Part shown: positions 34,811 to 47,856 of the stretch, one piece after another
Numbering within the stretch: position 1 is the first letter of the stretch
How the letters are laid out: each line of letters begins with the position of its first letter
Origin: Tenrec ecaudatus
Lineage: Eukaryota > Chordata > Mammalia > Afrosoricida > Tenrecidae
Length of the DNA stretch: 64,000 bases
Assembly (NCBI RefSeq): GCF_050624435.1
Contig: NC_134535.1
Coordinates: 123,181,731 to 123,245,730, forward strand
Direction of reading: 5' to 3'
Made by a program: the position numbers and the translations under genes
The notes under the pieces: model-generated
Told to the model about the DNA's origin: nothing
The model's database searches: none
Seen by the model: only the letters and a program-made list of their open reading frames with translations

Positions 34811-36120
34811 TTTCCTGGGAGTTGAAGAGCACTGGCTCTCTCTGGGAGACTTGTAGGAGTGCTTCTTCGAACTGCCTATAGCTTATTTCACTATGGACTT
34901 AACCTACCACTTTATCCTCCTGTGGCTTCCCTCTCAGGGGAGTGACCCAGAAGGGTTGCGTGCTTTGGTGTTGTGGAGATTGGGCAGAGGTTCCTGCAGC
35001 AGCTTGGAGTGTTGAGGAGTGTTGGCCGAGCTGCTTTATGCCCCCAGGCACACAAGCAGGAATTGCCAAGTAAGAAGTTGAGCAGAGTATCCCCTGGTGG
35101 GAGTCATCAGGGCTTTTACCAGTCTAGCGAACTACACAGGGTGGAGCTCACCTAGCTGGGTGTGGCGCAGGTGTAAATGTCCTAGGCTAAAGTCTGGAGG
35201 TTAGCAGTAGACTGTGAGAGACCAAGAAAGAGGCAAAGAGGAGACAAAAAATTTAAAAAGCAAGCTCAATGAGCTTAAGGATTTTATTTTGTATTTTTTA
35301 TCTCCCTGGCCAGCTAGAGTATACTCAAATGTAATTGTCTCTCCCAGTCACTGGGCTGCAGCTCCTTGCTCTTTAAAGCTGACTCTTGCTACAGCGTGTC
35401 TTTGTTATGCTAAAAGCCGTCAGGCCAAGTAGCTGAGTTCTGGCATTCCTTAGCTAGGTTGCGTCTTATGATGATTTATGTTAAGGGCCTCCACCTATGT
35501 GCTCCTTGGAGCTGAGCAACCAGACATGGACTTGAGTTTTGAACCAATAATATATATTTCACCCCCCCTTTTTGTTGCTTGTGATGTGCTATGATTTGGG
35601 GGCTGTCAGGCTGGACCCCAGAGGGGGAGATTCAGCTTATGGGGGGGGGTTGTTTCCTTTTCAGCCAATTGGAACTAAATTTGCTCCCTGGACTCCCAAC
35701 TTTCCACTTATTTTCTCCCGCACCGTGATCTTCCTAAGGTAATACTATATTTTTTCTTTTAATCTAAATTATGGCTACCCGCCACCACTCCCCTGGCCTC
35801 ACGTGGAGAGCTCCTGAGTGAGGTTTCCCTCATGCCTGGGATTCTATCCCCTCTGGGGTGTCTGTCTGCAGAAATCGCTATTCCCGGCAAGGGCATAGCC
35901 AGCGCCTGCAAGCTCGCCAAATATTTACAGTGTTTTTGGTTTGCTTTGGGAGTGGAAATCCCACCAAAAAAGGGGTTCAGGAGAAACTCTGGTACCCTAC
36001 TTCCAATTTCAGGACTCCACCTCCCCATTTTCTTCGCCTTACCTCCCAATTTTCTGGTCTGGCAGCAGGAGCTTCGGAGAGATGAGTCCTATCTGGTCGC
36101 CATTTTCTCCCCCTCCCCAG
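34811..36120 (-). promoter_or_regulatory. 5'UTR / internal promoter region of the half-L1
   Basis: About 1.3 kb from the true 5' end to the ORF1 start. L1 5'UTRs carry an RNA polymerase II promoter. GC-rich near the 5' end, with C- and G-runs at 35,561-35,569 and 35,641-35,650. A sense frame of 96 codons (36,049-35,759) and an antisense frame of 114 codons (35,832-36,176) overlap here; neither resembles a known protein. Confidence 0.75.
36095..36106 (-). promoter_or_regulatory. YY1-like site at +15 to +26 of the half-L1
   Basis: The minus strand reads AAAATGGCGACC, a full match to the YY1 core (AAnATGGCG). In human L1 a YY1 site at nearly the same distance from the 5' end places the transcription start at the first base, so the same role is likely here. 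Confidence 0.7.
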
Positions 36121-36130
36121 TTAATATCTT
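36121..36130. repeat. Target-site duplication, right
   Basis: TTAATATCTT directly outside the half-L1 5' end; identical to 31,186-31,195. Confidence 0.8.
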
Positions 36131-36775
36131 AAATGCAAATGAATTAAGCACTCTACTAATCAAAGGGCAGAGATAGTTTATATGAATAACTTTTTGAAGA
36201 ATGAACTGTATACAGTAGGAATACTGCAGGTTCAAATACACAAATCATGAAAGATGAAAAACGTAAGGGACTGTGAAATTTAGTGGGTGCCCTAAATGTC
36301 TACCTCCATGCTTCACTTGAAATCCATTTATAGTTTTCAGCCAAGAGCTCTATCACTTTCACCACAGGCATCCATCTGTTAGACCTTCTACACTCCAAGC
36401 TTTTAGTATTGATGTGTCCTAGTTCTATTTGGTTTTAATCTGATACTACTATTCCTCACCCACACACTTATACTTTGTATCATGGAAAAACTTTCTAAGG
36501 TGGGTAGAGAATAGCAATATATACACTTTAAATTTTTCATGTTATCTGATGTGGTTTTAAAGTTTCCTGTTAGGAAATGAAGGCAAATTTAAGTAAAGGA
36601 CATAATGTTCCTGAGTTTGAGTGTAAAGTTCAGTAACAAACATTCCTCTTTATGACAATACTATCATTATAGAAATTGTTATTTTCCCACTCAGTAGTCA
36701 ATTTCTCCTTTTGCTTTTCATAACAGAAATTGGATTCTACTCGGGCATTTCACTCTATTTCAAGGGGCCATGAGA
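36131..36775. other. Unassigned sequence
   Basis: No gene or repeat family recognised between the half-L1 and the ~500-bp repeat. Confidence 0.4.
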
Positions 36776-37292
36776 TAGTTAAACTTTATTGTGCCAACCT
36801 GGCCAATAAACACATGTGGGGTTAATTGAAGGCCAGAGAGATAAATGGCTCAGTGAACCTAGACTTTCTAGTTCTTGGGTCTCTTGCTTTGTGATGGTCG
36901 GACCAGGGTGCAGCTGCCTTAGCCAATTCCCTGTTTCAGCTGGGCAAGTTTCACTTCCTTCAAGTCATCCCTGAGAAGAAGTCACATGGACCTACCCTGA
37001 TGCAGTCCTGGGTACTGGAGCACCCGTGTGGAGACCCCTGCCAGCACTGAGATGCTTACACATTCACTGACTCGGCTTTCCTCCAGCAATAAGCATCATT
37101 GCGTATGTTTTGTGAGATGGAGGAGAACTTTGTGGATTTTTGTCAGACTTAAGGGCTTATGTTGGATTTGTGGGCTTGGGCAGCAATGGTTTGGGATGTT
37201 TTCTTGATGTGCACTTACCCTTTACATAAAAACCCTCTCTTATGCATATGACTTTCTGTGGATTTGTTTCTCTAATGTACCTAGACTAACAC
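36776..37292 (+). repeat. Unassigned ~500-bp repeat, copy 2
   Basis: Begins near AACTTTATTGTGCCAACC and includes AAACACATGTGGGGTTAATT, TGGGATGTTTTCTTGATGTG and the end TTTGTTTCTCTAATGTACC, AGACTAACACAG. It aligns with copy 3 almost end to end. Confidence 0.8.
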
Positions 37293-37990
37293 AGCCATAA
37301 TGTCTCAGAAGTATCACCATCCCCCAGCAGAAAATAGATTTTCATTGGTTCACATGATCATGGTTCAGGTGATCACTATTCATCTGCAATTGAGCTATGA
37401 AAGATGGCTTTCAGATGCCATTCAGTCTGCTGTAACTCTTCGCTACCCTATGTAGACAGAAGAAAGCATTGTGTGGTTATGTTGTGCACATAGGTTGCCT
37501 TCATGTCTGTCTCCAGATTCCAAGTACCCCCCAGAGTGCTGGGATGAGAATTCTATCTCCAGTGCCAACCATTCCATGGGTGTTATGATCATTTATTCTG
37601 ATCAAGTCATGTACATGAGATGCATACATAGTGTTGGTAATAGCGAAACCAATTTTGATTGCTCCCAGACAATGGATAGTGCGCAACAGGAAATGTTCCA
37701 CAAGATCTGTCTTCTCTGGCTCAAAAGCTGCCTGCATCACGGATCAAGGCTCTAGTTCAAACTGGTGTTTTTTATTTCCTCGCTTGTGGATTTAACTACA
37801 CAAAGTGAAATGCAAATTTTCCCTCCTCATCACCTGAAGTGGGGGTATGGAGTGAGATGAAACCAGGGAATATTTCTAGCTGTTTGGAGCATCCAATAAG
37901 CTACCTGCTCTCATTGATCCCACGCCGCCCTCAAAATTGTTGCTATCTTTCCGTCTATCATGGCAGCCATTACGCTGTTGATCTTAATAA
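37293..37990. other. Unassigned sequence with a 94-codon open frame
   Basis: The frame at 37,471-37,755 (+) and its antisense partner at 37,740-37,501 look equally unremarkable; neither shows a recognisable domain. Confidence 0.35.
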
Positions 37991-38145
37991 GGGTTGTTTT
38001 CTTTTTTCATTGGCCATTTACTTTACCAAGCATGGCATCTTTCTTCAGGTTCTTCATTACAAGTCAATGTAAGTGAGCTGAAGCTTCCCCATCTTTGCTA
38101 TTAAAGAGCATTCTGGCTCTATCTTCCAAGACAAAATCTGTTAAA
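37991..38145 (-). mobile_element. RTE fragment, antisense
   Basis: TTTACTTTACCAAGCATGGC followed by ATCTTTCTTCAGG, and CCATCTTTGCTATTAAAGAG with GCATTCTGGCTCTATCTTCC, match the antisense RTE 3' region (compare 38,680-38,800). Confidence 0.7.
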
Positions 38146-38225
38146 TCATGCTCTACAGACAGTTGCCAAGTTGTGAGTGAGATTCATTTCTAAGTGTATT
38201 TAAGTTGAATCTGTAGGGAGTCAGA

Positions 38226-38338
38226 TCAGGCTCTTGTTTAGCTTTACTTCTTCAAGGCTTGAAGTTAAACAAGCAGCCATCTAGCAGAGAATCAACAAGC
38301 CCACATGGGAGAAGCATAGGACTGTGCCGTGCTATATT
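38226..38338 (+). mobile_element. L1 3'UTR fragment
   Basis: AAGGCTTGAAGTTAAACAAG, CAGCCATCTAGCAGAGAATC and AGCCCACATGGGAGAAGCAT are the core of the 3'UTR unit. Confidence 0.75.
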
Positions 38339-38339
38339 C

Positions 38340-38402
38340 TCCTGTGCATGGGTCTCTATGGGTCAAGAACTGACTCGATGGTACCTAACATCAACAACAC
38401 AT
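38340..38402 (+). mobile_element. RTE 3' tip, sense
   Basis: Reads GTCAAGAACTGACTCGATGG and TACCTAACATCAACAACA, the sense RTE terminus with its CAACAA-type tail. Confidence 0.7.
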
Positions 38403-38498
38403 CTCTCTTTTATGGTTACAGGAATTAATGCACAACTAAAATAACCTGAACTTGATTTTGTTCTGCACTCAGGAGACCCTAATAAGAGAGAATAGATT

Positions 38499-39519
38499 GT
38501 TGTTGTTAGATGCCATCGACTTGGTTCTGACTTATAGCGACCCCGTGCACAATTGAATGACACACTGGGTGATCCTGTTGCATCTTCGCAATTGCTTCTA
38601 AGTCTGAGCCCATGGCTGCAGCCTCAGTGTCAGTCCATTTCCTTTCGGGCTTTTCCTCTCCTTTGCTGTCCCGCCCCTACCCTATCAAGCATGATGTCTT
38701 TCTCTAGGGTCAGTCTCTCCTGACAACATGTCCAAAGTATGTAAGATAAAGTCTCCCCATCTTTGCCTCTAAGGAGCACTCTGACCATATTTCTTCCAAG
38801 ACAGATAGGTTTGTCCTTGGTACTTCTAATACTCTTCTCCAGCACCACAATTCAAATGCAGAAATTCTTCTTTGGTTTACTTTATTCAATGTCCAACTCT
38901 CACATGCATATTATGCAACTGAAAATCAGATGCACTCCAATCCTCAAAGTAACATCCTTGCTTTTCAATGCCTGGGGAGGTCTTTTGCAGCAGATTTACC
39001 CAAAACAGCACGTTTTTTGATCTCTTGACTACTGCTTCCATGAGCATTGATTGTAGATTCAAGGAAGACAAAATCCTTTACAATTTCAACATATTCTCCA
39101 TTTATCATGGTGTTACTATTGGTCTAGTTGTGAGGAGTTGGGTCTTCTTTACATTGAGTTTCAATCCCTGCTGAGGGCTGCAATCCTTCCTTGATCTTTA
39201 TCAAGTGCTTCCAATCCTCCTGACTTTCAGCAAGCTAGGCTTTGCCATCTGCATACTGCAGGTTGTTAATGATCCTTCCTCTCATCTTGATGCCACCTTC
39301 TTCACATAATCCAGCTTCTCTGATTCTTTACTTAGCATATAGATTGAAGAAGTATGGTGAGAGGATATAACCCTATCAAACACCGTGTCTGATTCTAAAT
39401 CATGCCATTTCCCCTTGCTCTGTTCATAGAACTGCCTCTTGATCCACGCACCATTTCTACATGAGCACAATTAAGTGTTCTGAATTCCCATTCTTTGTAA
39501 TGTTATCCAAAGTTTGTTT
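38499..39519 (-). mobile_element. RTE LINE, antisense (main part of a 5'-inverted copy)
   Basis: The 3' end is at 38,500 (TTGTTGTTAGATGCCATCGA, TTCTGACTTATAGCGACCCC). It reads back through the C-terminal and reverse transcriptase coding region: GGTTGTTAATGATCCTTCCT at about 39,261, ATAGATTGAAGAAGTATGGT at 39,339, and TTCTGAATTCCCATTCTTTG at 39,479. At 39,519 it stops at AGTTTGTT and the neighbouring part of the same element follows in the opposite orientation. Confidence 0.88.
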
Positions 39520-39525
39520 GTTATA

Positions 39526-39616
39526 GATCTTGGCTGAAAACAGAGAATACCAGAAAGATATTTCCTTCTATCTTATTGACTCTGCCAAGACATTCAACTG
39601 TGTGGATCGTAACAAG
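39526..39616 (+). mobile_element. Inverted 5' piece of the RTE copy
   Basis: Sense-strand RTE: GATCTTGGCTGAAAACAGAG, TTATTGACTCTGCCAAGAC and TGTGTGGATCGTAACAA. In an intact RTE this stretch (see 28,825-28,912) lies directly upstream of the point where the antisense part ends. Confidence 0.85.
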
Positions 39617-39974
39617 AGAGAATGGATAGATGATCCCAAATGGGTGTATCTAGATGAAGTTCTGAGAAATACTGAGGATAGAAGATTATGGAAAACCACC
39701 TAGTTAGGATCGTCTTAATAATAGGAAAGTAAAAGTTTAAATTAATATAGGCAACAGTTAATGAAGGAGGGCTTAAGAGTCAACAGGAGAGAATACATGG
39801 TATTGGCATGGGAAAAAGAAACACTGAGGGACTGCATGTCTGTTACCCTCTTTTGTAAAACACCACTAAGAGGCATCAGGCTTAGTTCCAAGCCCACTCC
39901 CATAACTTTCTTTGAATCAAGTCATAAGAAAATAAACATATTTACAAACAAGGTCACAATTAGAGGTATAAAAA
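39617..39974. other. Unassigned sequence
   Basis: No repeat or gene recognised. A 357-base spacer between the RTE and the next AfroSINE. Confidence 0.4.
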
Positions 39975-40182
39975 AACCAAAACCAGACTCACTGTCACCA
40001 AGTCAATTCCAACACTTGCAGATCCTGTAGGATGGGGTAGCGCTGCTTTGGCGGGTCTCTGGGACTGTTTACAGGAGTAGAAAGCCTAACTGTTCTCTCA
40101 CCGCATGGCTGGTTGCTTTGAATCACTGAGCCTGAGGATTGGGAACCAACGCATCACTCCTACACGACCAGGGTTCCTAATG
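39975..40182 (-). repeat. AfroSINE, antisense
   Basis: AACCAGACTCACTGTCACCA, AGTCAATTCCAACACTTGC, GGATGGGGTAGCGCTGC, and the head ACCAGGGTTCCT at the right end. Confidence 0.8.
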
Positions 40183-40598
40183 ACAGGTATAGGGGTTATG
40201 GTTTCAACACATCTTTGCAAGGAGGAGGGAAAAATTCAGTGGGTAACATTCTTCTTCATAATAAAGAAGGTCATTTGACTTATAAAGTGCTGTGAACATT
40301 CATCATGAGTTTAAGGTTAAATTAACCAACTAATTTATATGTGTCAGGTTAGTTTTCTTTTTCTGTTAAAGGGAAAATTTGTGTTGTTTTTTTTTTTAAT
40401 GACAGAAACATCGCATCCTTGAAATGAACTCCATTTTGCTGTGCTGTATTAAATTTTGCATAGTTCTTTATTTTGTTTTCTGAGTCAAAAATTTTTGCAT
40501 CTGGTTTCCATAAATTGTGCAATTAAGAACACTCTAGAATATATAGTCTCAGTTTGTACGGCACAATTTTTCAAAATTTTAAGTCTTGTTTAATTTGC
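40183..40598. other. Unassigned AT-rich sequence
   Basis: T-run at 40,388-40,397; nothing recognised. Confidence 0.4.
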
Positions 40599-42531
<1,933 letters not shown>

Positions 42532-42779
42532 GGTTGCTGTCACAGTATGTATTCTATAAACAAATAAAAACTTGCTCCATATCTCTCCTCATTTCCTTCT
42601 GAGAACTCACCATATTGTCTTTGGTTTCCATAATTGCACCAATAGTCTCTTCAAGGTAGTCTAGATTTTTACTGTTAGGCACCACACATCCCTCTATTGT
42701 TAACCCATTGTCCAATTATAAAATGACTTCCACCTTTGAGCTATATATTAGAGCAACATCACTGTTACTGAATCAAATT
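42532..42779. other. Unassigned sequence right of the retrocopy
   Basis: No recognisable element. Confidence 0.4.
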
Positions 42780-43604
42780 CTGTCTCAGCTCTCTAGTGCT
42801 GCTATTACGTGCCACAGTGGATTATTTAACAAAAATGCATTCTCTCACCATGCTTGAAGCTACAAGTCAAAACTCAGGGCACTCACTCAAGAGAAGATTT
42901 TCTCTCTCTGTTGGCGTTGAGGAAATGTCTCTGCTCTTTTCAATATCTATGAATGTGACATTCCTCGGGGAGCTCCATGTGACTTGGCATCAATATGACC
43001 TTGGGCCTAGTCGGTTCTCAGTGCAGGGACCGAGGCTCAAAGCATGTTCTCCACTCCAAGTTCTTCTTTTGAATGGTAGTCAGGCCTCTTCTCTGTGCTC
43101 ACGTTTCATGCCTTTTATTTTTTGTGAGGTAAAACAGGTGACTCCAGTAAAGGTGAGTAAGGAGGTGACTTGAGCACTGGCGTGATTTCAGTCACACCCT
43201 CTTGCAAGACTGTCACTTCAGATATATCCCTAAGCCAAAGCCTCTTCTGTTGAGTCAACTGTGGATCATATAAACCATATGAGACAATGCAAAGCTGAAC
43301 CCCTGGGTCTCCAAGGCTGTTGCTTTACAGAGGCAGGTTGTCACATCTCTCTTGAGAAGCTGGTGATGGTTTCAAACGACTGCATTTTTAGTGCTCAGTC
43401 AAGAGGTTAAACCACTGCCCTAATAAGGGTCTTCACTTAAGATAGAACCCACTGTAAGCTTGCCTCATGATGATTTATAATGCATATCATTAAATGGGAG
43501 ACAACCCCATCAGAAAGAAGAAGAAGAAGAAGAAGAAGAAGAAGAAGAAGAAGAAGAAGAAGAAGAAGAAGAAGAAGAAGAAGAAGAAGAAAAAGAAGAA
43601 GAAG

Positions 43605-43636
<32 letters not shown>

Positions 43637-43735
43637 CAAGTACATACTGCTGAGTGGGAACCGTGGCCTAACTAAACCAACACACAATGTGAGGGACATA
43701 GTTCAATCCACTACAAGGGATAAGCCATCTTGTTC
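42780..43735 (+). repeat. Unassigned interspersed repeat with an internal GAA tract
   Basis: Starts TCAGCTCTCTAGTGCTGCTA and ends AGGGACATAGTTCAATCCAC. These ends resemble a widespread mammalian repeat whose class I cannot name. The first part was probably continuous with the last before growth of the GAA tract at 43,517. Confidence 0.45.
43517..43634. repeat. GAA/TTC triplet repeat, about 39 units
   Basis: 118 bases of GAA with one interruption near 43,590 (GAAAAAG). The long lysine and phenylalanine frames on the two strands are products of this tract only. Confidence 0.98.
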
Positions 43736-45344
43736 AAACTAATTGTGCATTTACCAAGACTGGTGATGGAGTGAAATATTTTAATATTACTTTCCCAACA
43801 ATGTTTCTATACCTTCCGCCAAGTGATTGTGTAAAGAGAGCATGTGTAACATTAATAGGGGGAATCAGTCGGTTTTAGTCACTGCTCCCTGGACTGTAAG
43901 AATGAGTTGTCTTGGAGAAAAAGAGAGGGGAACCTGAGAACCATTGGGTCAGGTTTCAGGTTCTGTCTGAAGTGGTGTCAACCAAGGCCACAGGCATCAG
44001 AGGCAGCAGCAAAGAGACCATGGGAGCAAAGGAATGAAGCCCAGATGGGAGGCCAGGGCAAGGAGGCCATGACTGTATCCTTACCATTTACTAATCCTAG
44101 CTAACTCCTCTCATAAACCCCATGAACTGTTCGTTTTCTCTGTGAGTTCTGCATGGCCATTGAAAAGAATTACTGAACCCAGAGCAGAAGTAGAACTCTG
44201 TGTAAAGAAGAGTTGGGGTCAGAATATGGTAAAGAAAGATGGAGTGTGGAGGCATATCCGACACGTGCCTCCTGGCAATAGGGAAGCCATAGGAAGTCAG
44301 ATATAGTCAAGCCCCCTCCACACCACTTGCTACAAGCCCCAAACTGAGTGGTCACTACCTACAATTTCCATATCGCACAATGCATGAACTGTTTTTGCCT
44401 CATTATCTCTGAGAATCTTTCCAAGCAGAGGTTTGTACATGTGAGAATCCTGGACTGATTTATATAAAGTACTTAACAGTGACTAAATACTATACCTCCC
44501 CTTTGATAAGTGCAATTTACTTTTAAAAACAATCAATTATTTTAGACTTCGGATTTATAATGATATACACATTTATTTTCACCTTTCCATACCAATTCAT
44601 TTTTGGCTTTGGGGAAACTTTCCACCAAAGAGGAAAATGAGAAAGTTGAAATCCTCAAGTCAGAGAGGAGAAAAGTTTGAACTGGAAGTCCCCTCTATTC
44701 ATGGTTACCTTTATTGACTCAGTGCAGTAACCAATTAGAAAGCACATACACCTGAATTAAAAGTAGATTTTACAAACATGTTCCACTTTATTGATGTAAT
44801 AAAGCATTAGGAGTGAAACTTTGAGTCACAAGAAGATTAAAAGCCATGTAGAAACCTAATTCAACTTTTGAAACACAAAAGCATTTTTTTTAATGATGAA
44901 CAGGTTTTTACTGGAAACCATCTCAGGTCGGAAGTTTTGCGGTTTCTGAGAACATGTGCTGCTGAAGCATCCTGCTGCAGCTACTCTTTGATAAGGAGAG
45001 CATATCCTGCCTTCCCCACACCTCTTTGCATCTCGCTCACATTACCTCATTTCCTTCCTGTGACTTCCTCCGGATTCTTCATATAAGGTCACGCAGTAAG
45101 AGACGTCGCAGAGTTTCAGTGCCCTGAGAGACTTCTTTCAACTCTGCAGGCACGAATTCCCCCTCAGTTGTTGCTACTGAACTATGAAATGTAATGATAG
45201 TAATGATATCTGGCCTCTTGATATCTCGTGATTTGATATTATTTATTAAATAAAATACAGGAAATACTTCTGCAAATATCAGTTAGATAAGATGTTCATA
45301 AGGCCTTATTTGCCCAGGTTTTGATTCTTTAGTTCTTTCTTTCT
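43736..45344. other. Long unassigned stretch
   Basis: No coding pattern or recognised repeat. Frames up to 72 codons are chance. Confidence 0.4.
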
Positions 45345-47165
45345 TGATCATTTTATTGCGGAACTCTTACAAATTTTATGACAATCCGTCATTCAATTGT
45401 ATTAAGCACACTTGTTGCCATCACCATTTCCAAAACATTTTCCCGCTACTTGCCCCCTTGGTAGCAGCTCCTCTCTTTTCCCCTCCCTCCTCCACCCTCC
45501 CACCTTCATGAATCCTTGGTCAATTATGTATTGTTGTTTTTTCGTGTCTTACACCGTCCATTGTCTCCTTTCACCATATTTCTGTTATTTGTTCCCCTGG
45601 GGAGGGGGGTGCTATATATCCAGACTTTTGATGGATTCCCCCATTTTCCCTACCCCCAACATCACCATCCCCCTACCTTCACCTCATGATATCACTATTC
45701 ATGCTACTGTTCCTGAAGTTTTATCTGTCCTGAATTCCATGTGTCAAGAGCTCCTTTCTGTACCAATGTGTGTACTCTGACTAGCCGGATTTGTAAGGTA
45801 GAACTGGGTCATGGTAGTGGGGGGAGGAAGCATTCAGGATCTAGAGGAATGATGTGTGTTTTGTCAGTGCTATACTGTACCCTGGTTGAATTGCTCCTTG
45901 CTTGTAACCCTTCTATGGGAGGATGTCCTATTGTCTACATATGAGCTCTGGGTCTCCACTCCAACCCCCCTCTTTCACATCCATATAGTTGTTTGTTTTG
46001 GATCGTTTGATCCCTGAACTCATCAATACCTCTTGATCACACGGGCTGATGTGCTTCTTCCATGTGGCCTTATTTGCTTCCCTGCTAGATGGCTGCTTGT
46101 TTAACTTCAAGCCTTTAAGACCCCAGACATTATATATTTTGATATATATAATCCACTTTCTTCACCATATTTTCTTATGCACTCATTGTACCTTCAGTAA
46201 GTATCAAGAAGACAAGTGTCAAAGAGTGACAGGTTATTAGAACAAAGTGTTCTTGTATTTAGGGAGGCCTTGAGTCCATCAAAGGCTCAAAGTCCGTCTG
46301 CTATCTTAATACTTGACATATAAACGTGTGTACATTGGACTCAGCTCTTTCAATACAAATTAATATATTTACATGTATACATGCCAATAGTTATAGCTCT
46401 ATAAATAGCTTTTGCTTCCTATTTCTTTTCTCTACTCTCTTTCGCCTTCCTCCTGTCCCACTATCATGCGCACCTCCCACTAGGCTCTCAGTAATTCCTC
46501 TTGGATACATTTCACTTGCTCAAACCCCATGAGGCTCCTCACCATCATTTTTAGATCTCTTGTTGTTCCCTCATCCTTGAGTTTGTTGACTTCCCACTCC
46601 CCCTCTCTGCCCCATCCTCTCTCATGTCTCCCCAGGACCACCAGTCCCACTGGTTTCCCCTTGGGATTGTTTCTTCCTCCTACAGATAGACATAGAGTGA
46701 ACAAGAAAAGCAAAACAAAACAAAAACAAAATGATAGATAGTTTCAGGTCTGCCTGCTGACCCTTATAAGTGTCTTCCAATCAAGACTGATGAGGTGCAA
46801 AGCCCTGTCCCTGAGTCAAAAGTTTATCTTGAGTATTTCTCGGGGACTTGGCTACTTTGCTGCCCAGTTGTATTCTCTTTGCGTTTACCCTACTATGTGT
46901 GGTTGCTCCAAGCAAGGACATTGTCCCCAAGACTTGGTGGGCCATGAAGAGGTCCACTCTCTCTTTCCCTCTTAGTTTGTACCCATGTGTTCTGGACAGA
47001 CCTGCCACTCTCCCCAGACTGGAGCTTCAGTGCTGTCTTCTGTGTTACATTCTTCGGGTGAGGGGGGTCAACATAGCTCGGCTTGAGCTCTAGCCCATTG
47101 TCCTGCATTAGTTCACTGCTCCATGCCATTTGTTGTCCTCAAGGCTCCGGGATGGGGGAGGGGTC
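45345..47165 (-). mobile_element. Old L1 3'UTR, antisense
   Basis: The antisense tail TTGATCATTTTATTGCGGAA is followed by the whole 3'UTR: GTAGCAGCTCCTCTCTTTTC, CTTCAAGCCTTTAAGACCCC at 46,107, the single 3'UTR unit, TGTCCCACTATCATGCGCAC at 46,455, and GTCTTCCAATCAAGACTGAT at 46,771. It is more diverged than the copies at 21.9 and 31.2 kb and has one unit only, like the copy at 26.4 kb. Confidence 0.85.
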
Positions 47166-47856
47166 TTTAGCTGTTCCTTTGCTTTAGAGAATTAAATCAA
47201 CAAGGGCTAAGCACACAGGAAGTTTGTATTCATATATAAATGAACAAGGAACACATTAAAAACCCTCACTCAAAAATCTCTCCCATAGTCCAACCTACCT
47301 TCTAGACATTACTTTGTCCTATTTTCTAGAATGTCACATGTACAGATAGCTTCCTTTGGGTTAACAAGTACTGCTGAAAGCGGTGATTGTATGATTTGTT
47401 TAAGTTGATTGCTTTATCCAAACTAAGGGAGTATTCCTACACTTTAAAAAAACTAAGGAAGAGAAATGAGGATTACTGAAAAGGAATTCATACTGCAACA
47501 CAATTTAATCTATTGTGGAGGAACACCCTGAGGGATGGGGTATCTGTGAATCCCACTGATAGCATATTACGTTCTAAGTAATTTGACTGGGTTTTGCTTG
47601 CAGTCGTTGCCTCCTCACACCTCCACATGGGATGCTTTTACATGGTGCTCAGACTGTCCCTATGAACACATAGAGAAAAGTAGTTGCAACACAAAGGAAA
47701 CAATTCCATTTTTGTACATGTCATAATTTTGAAAGATCTATATTTTCTTAAACTAAGGCCTGTCTAGATCACCTTCCTCTGGCCAGTGGTATTTATAGCA
47801 TGCATAAAAACTCACGGAGTCCATTTCTACTCACGGCAACCATGGAAAACAGGGTT
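47166..47856. other. Unassigned sequence
   Basis: No gene or repeat family recognised. The last 60 bases (CATAAAAACTCACGGAGTCC) look like an AfroSINE tail in antisense. Confidence 0.4.

Larger units (their letters stand above)
31186..36130 (-). mobile_element. Half-L1 (HAL1-like): 5'UTR + ORF1 + 3'UTR, no ORF2
   Basis: An L1-derived retroposon on the minus strand, about 4.9 kb between perfect 10-base flanks TTAATATCTT (31,186-31,195 and 36,121-36,130). Sense order: 5' end at 36,120 with CTGGGGAGGGGGAGAAAATG, a 5'UTR of 1.3 kb, ORF1 (34,810-33,769), about 225 bases of A/G-rich linker, the 3'UTR (33,545-31,205) with the unit duplicated, AATAAAA and a short A-tail. ORF2 (about 3.8 kb in a full L1) is absent. 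Known HAL1 elements have just this form: they keep ORF1 and borrow the L1 machinery in trans. Flanking duplications at both true ends show that both ends are original. Whether ORF2 was lost before or after insertion cannot be told from one copy. Confidence 0.88.

Noticed and set aside
37471-37755. 94-codon open frame as a small gene or old viral gene
   Set aside because: No start context, domain or recognisable motif; the antisense frame is equally long.
43490-43742. Long open frames of lysine (+) and phenylalanine (-)
   Set aside because: They are products of the GAA/TTC microsatellite and have no other coding content.
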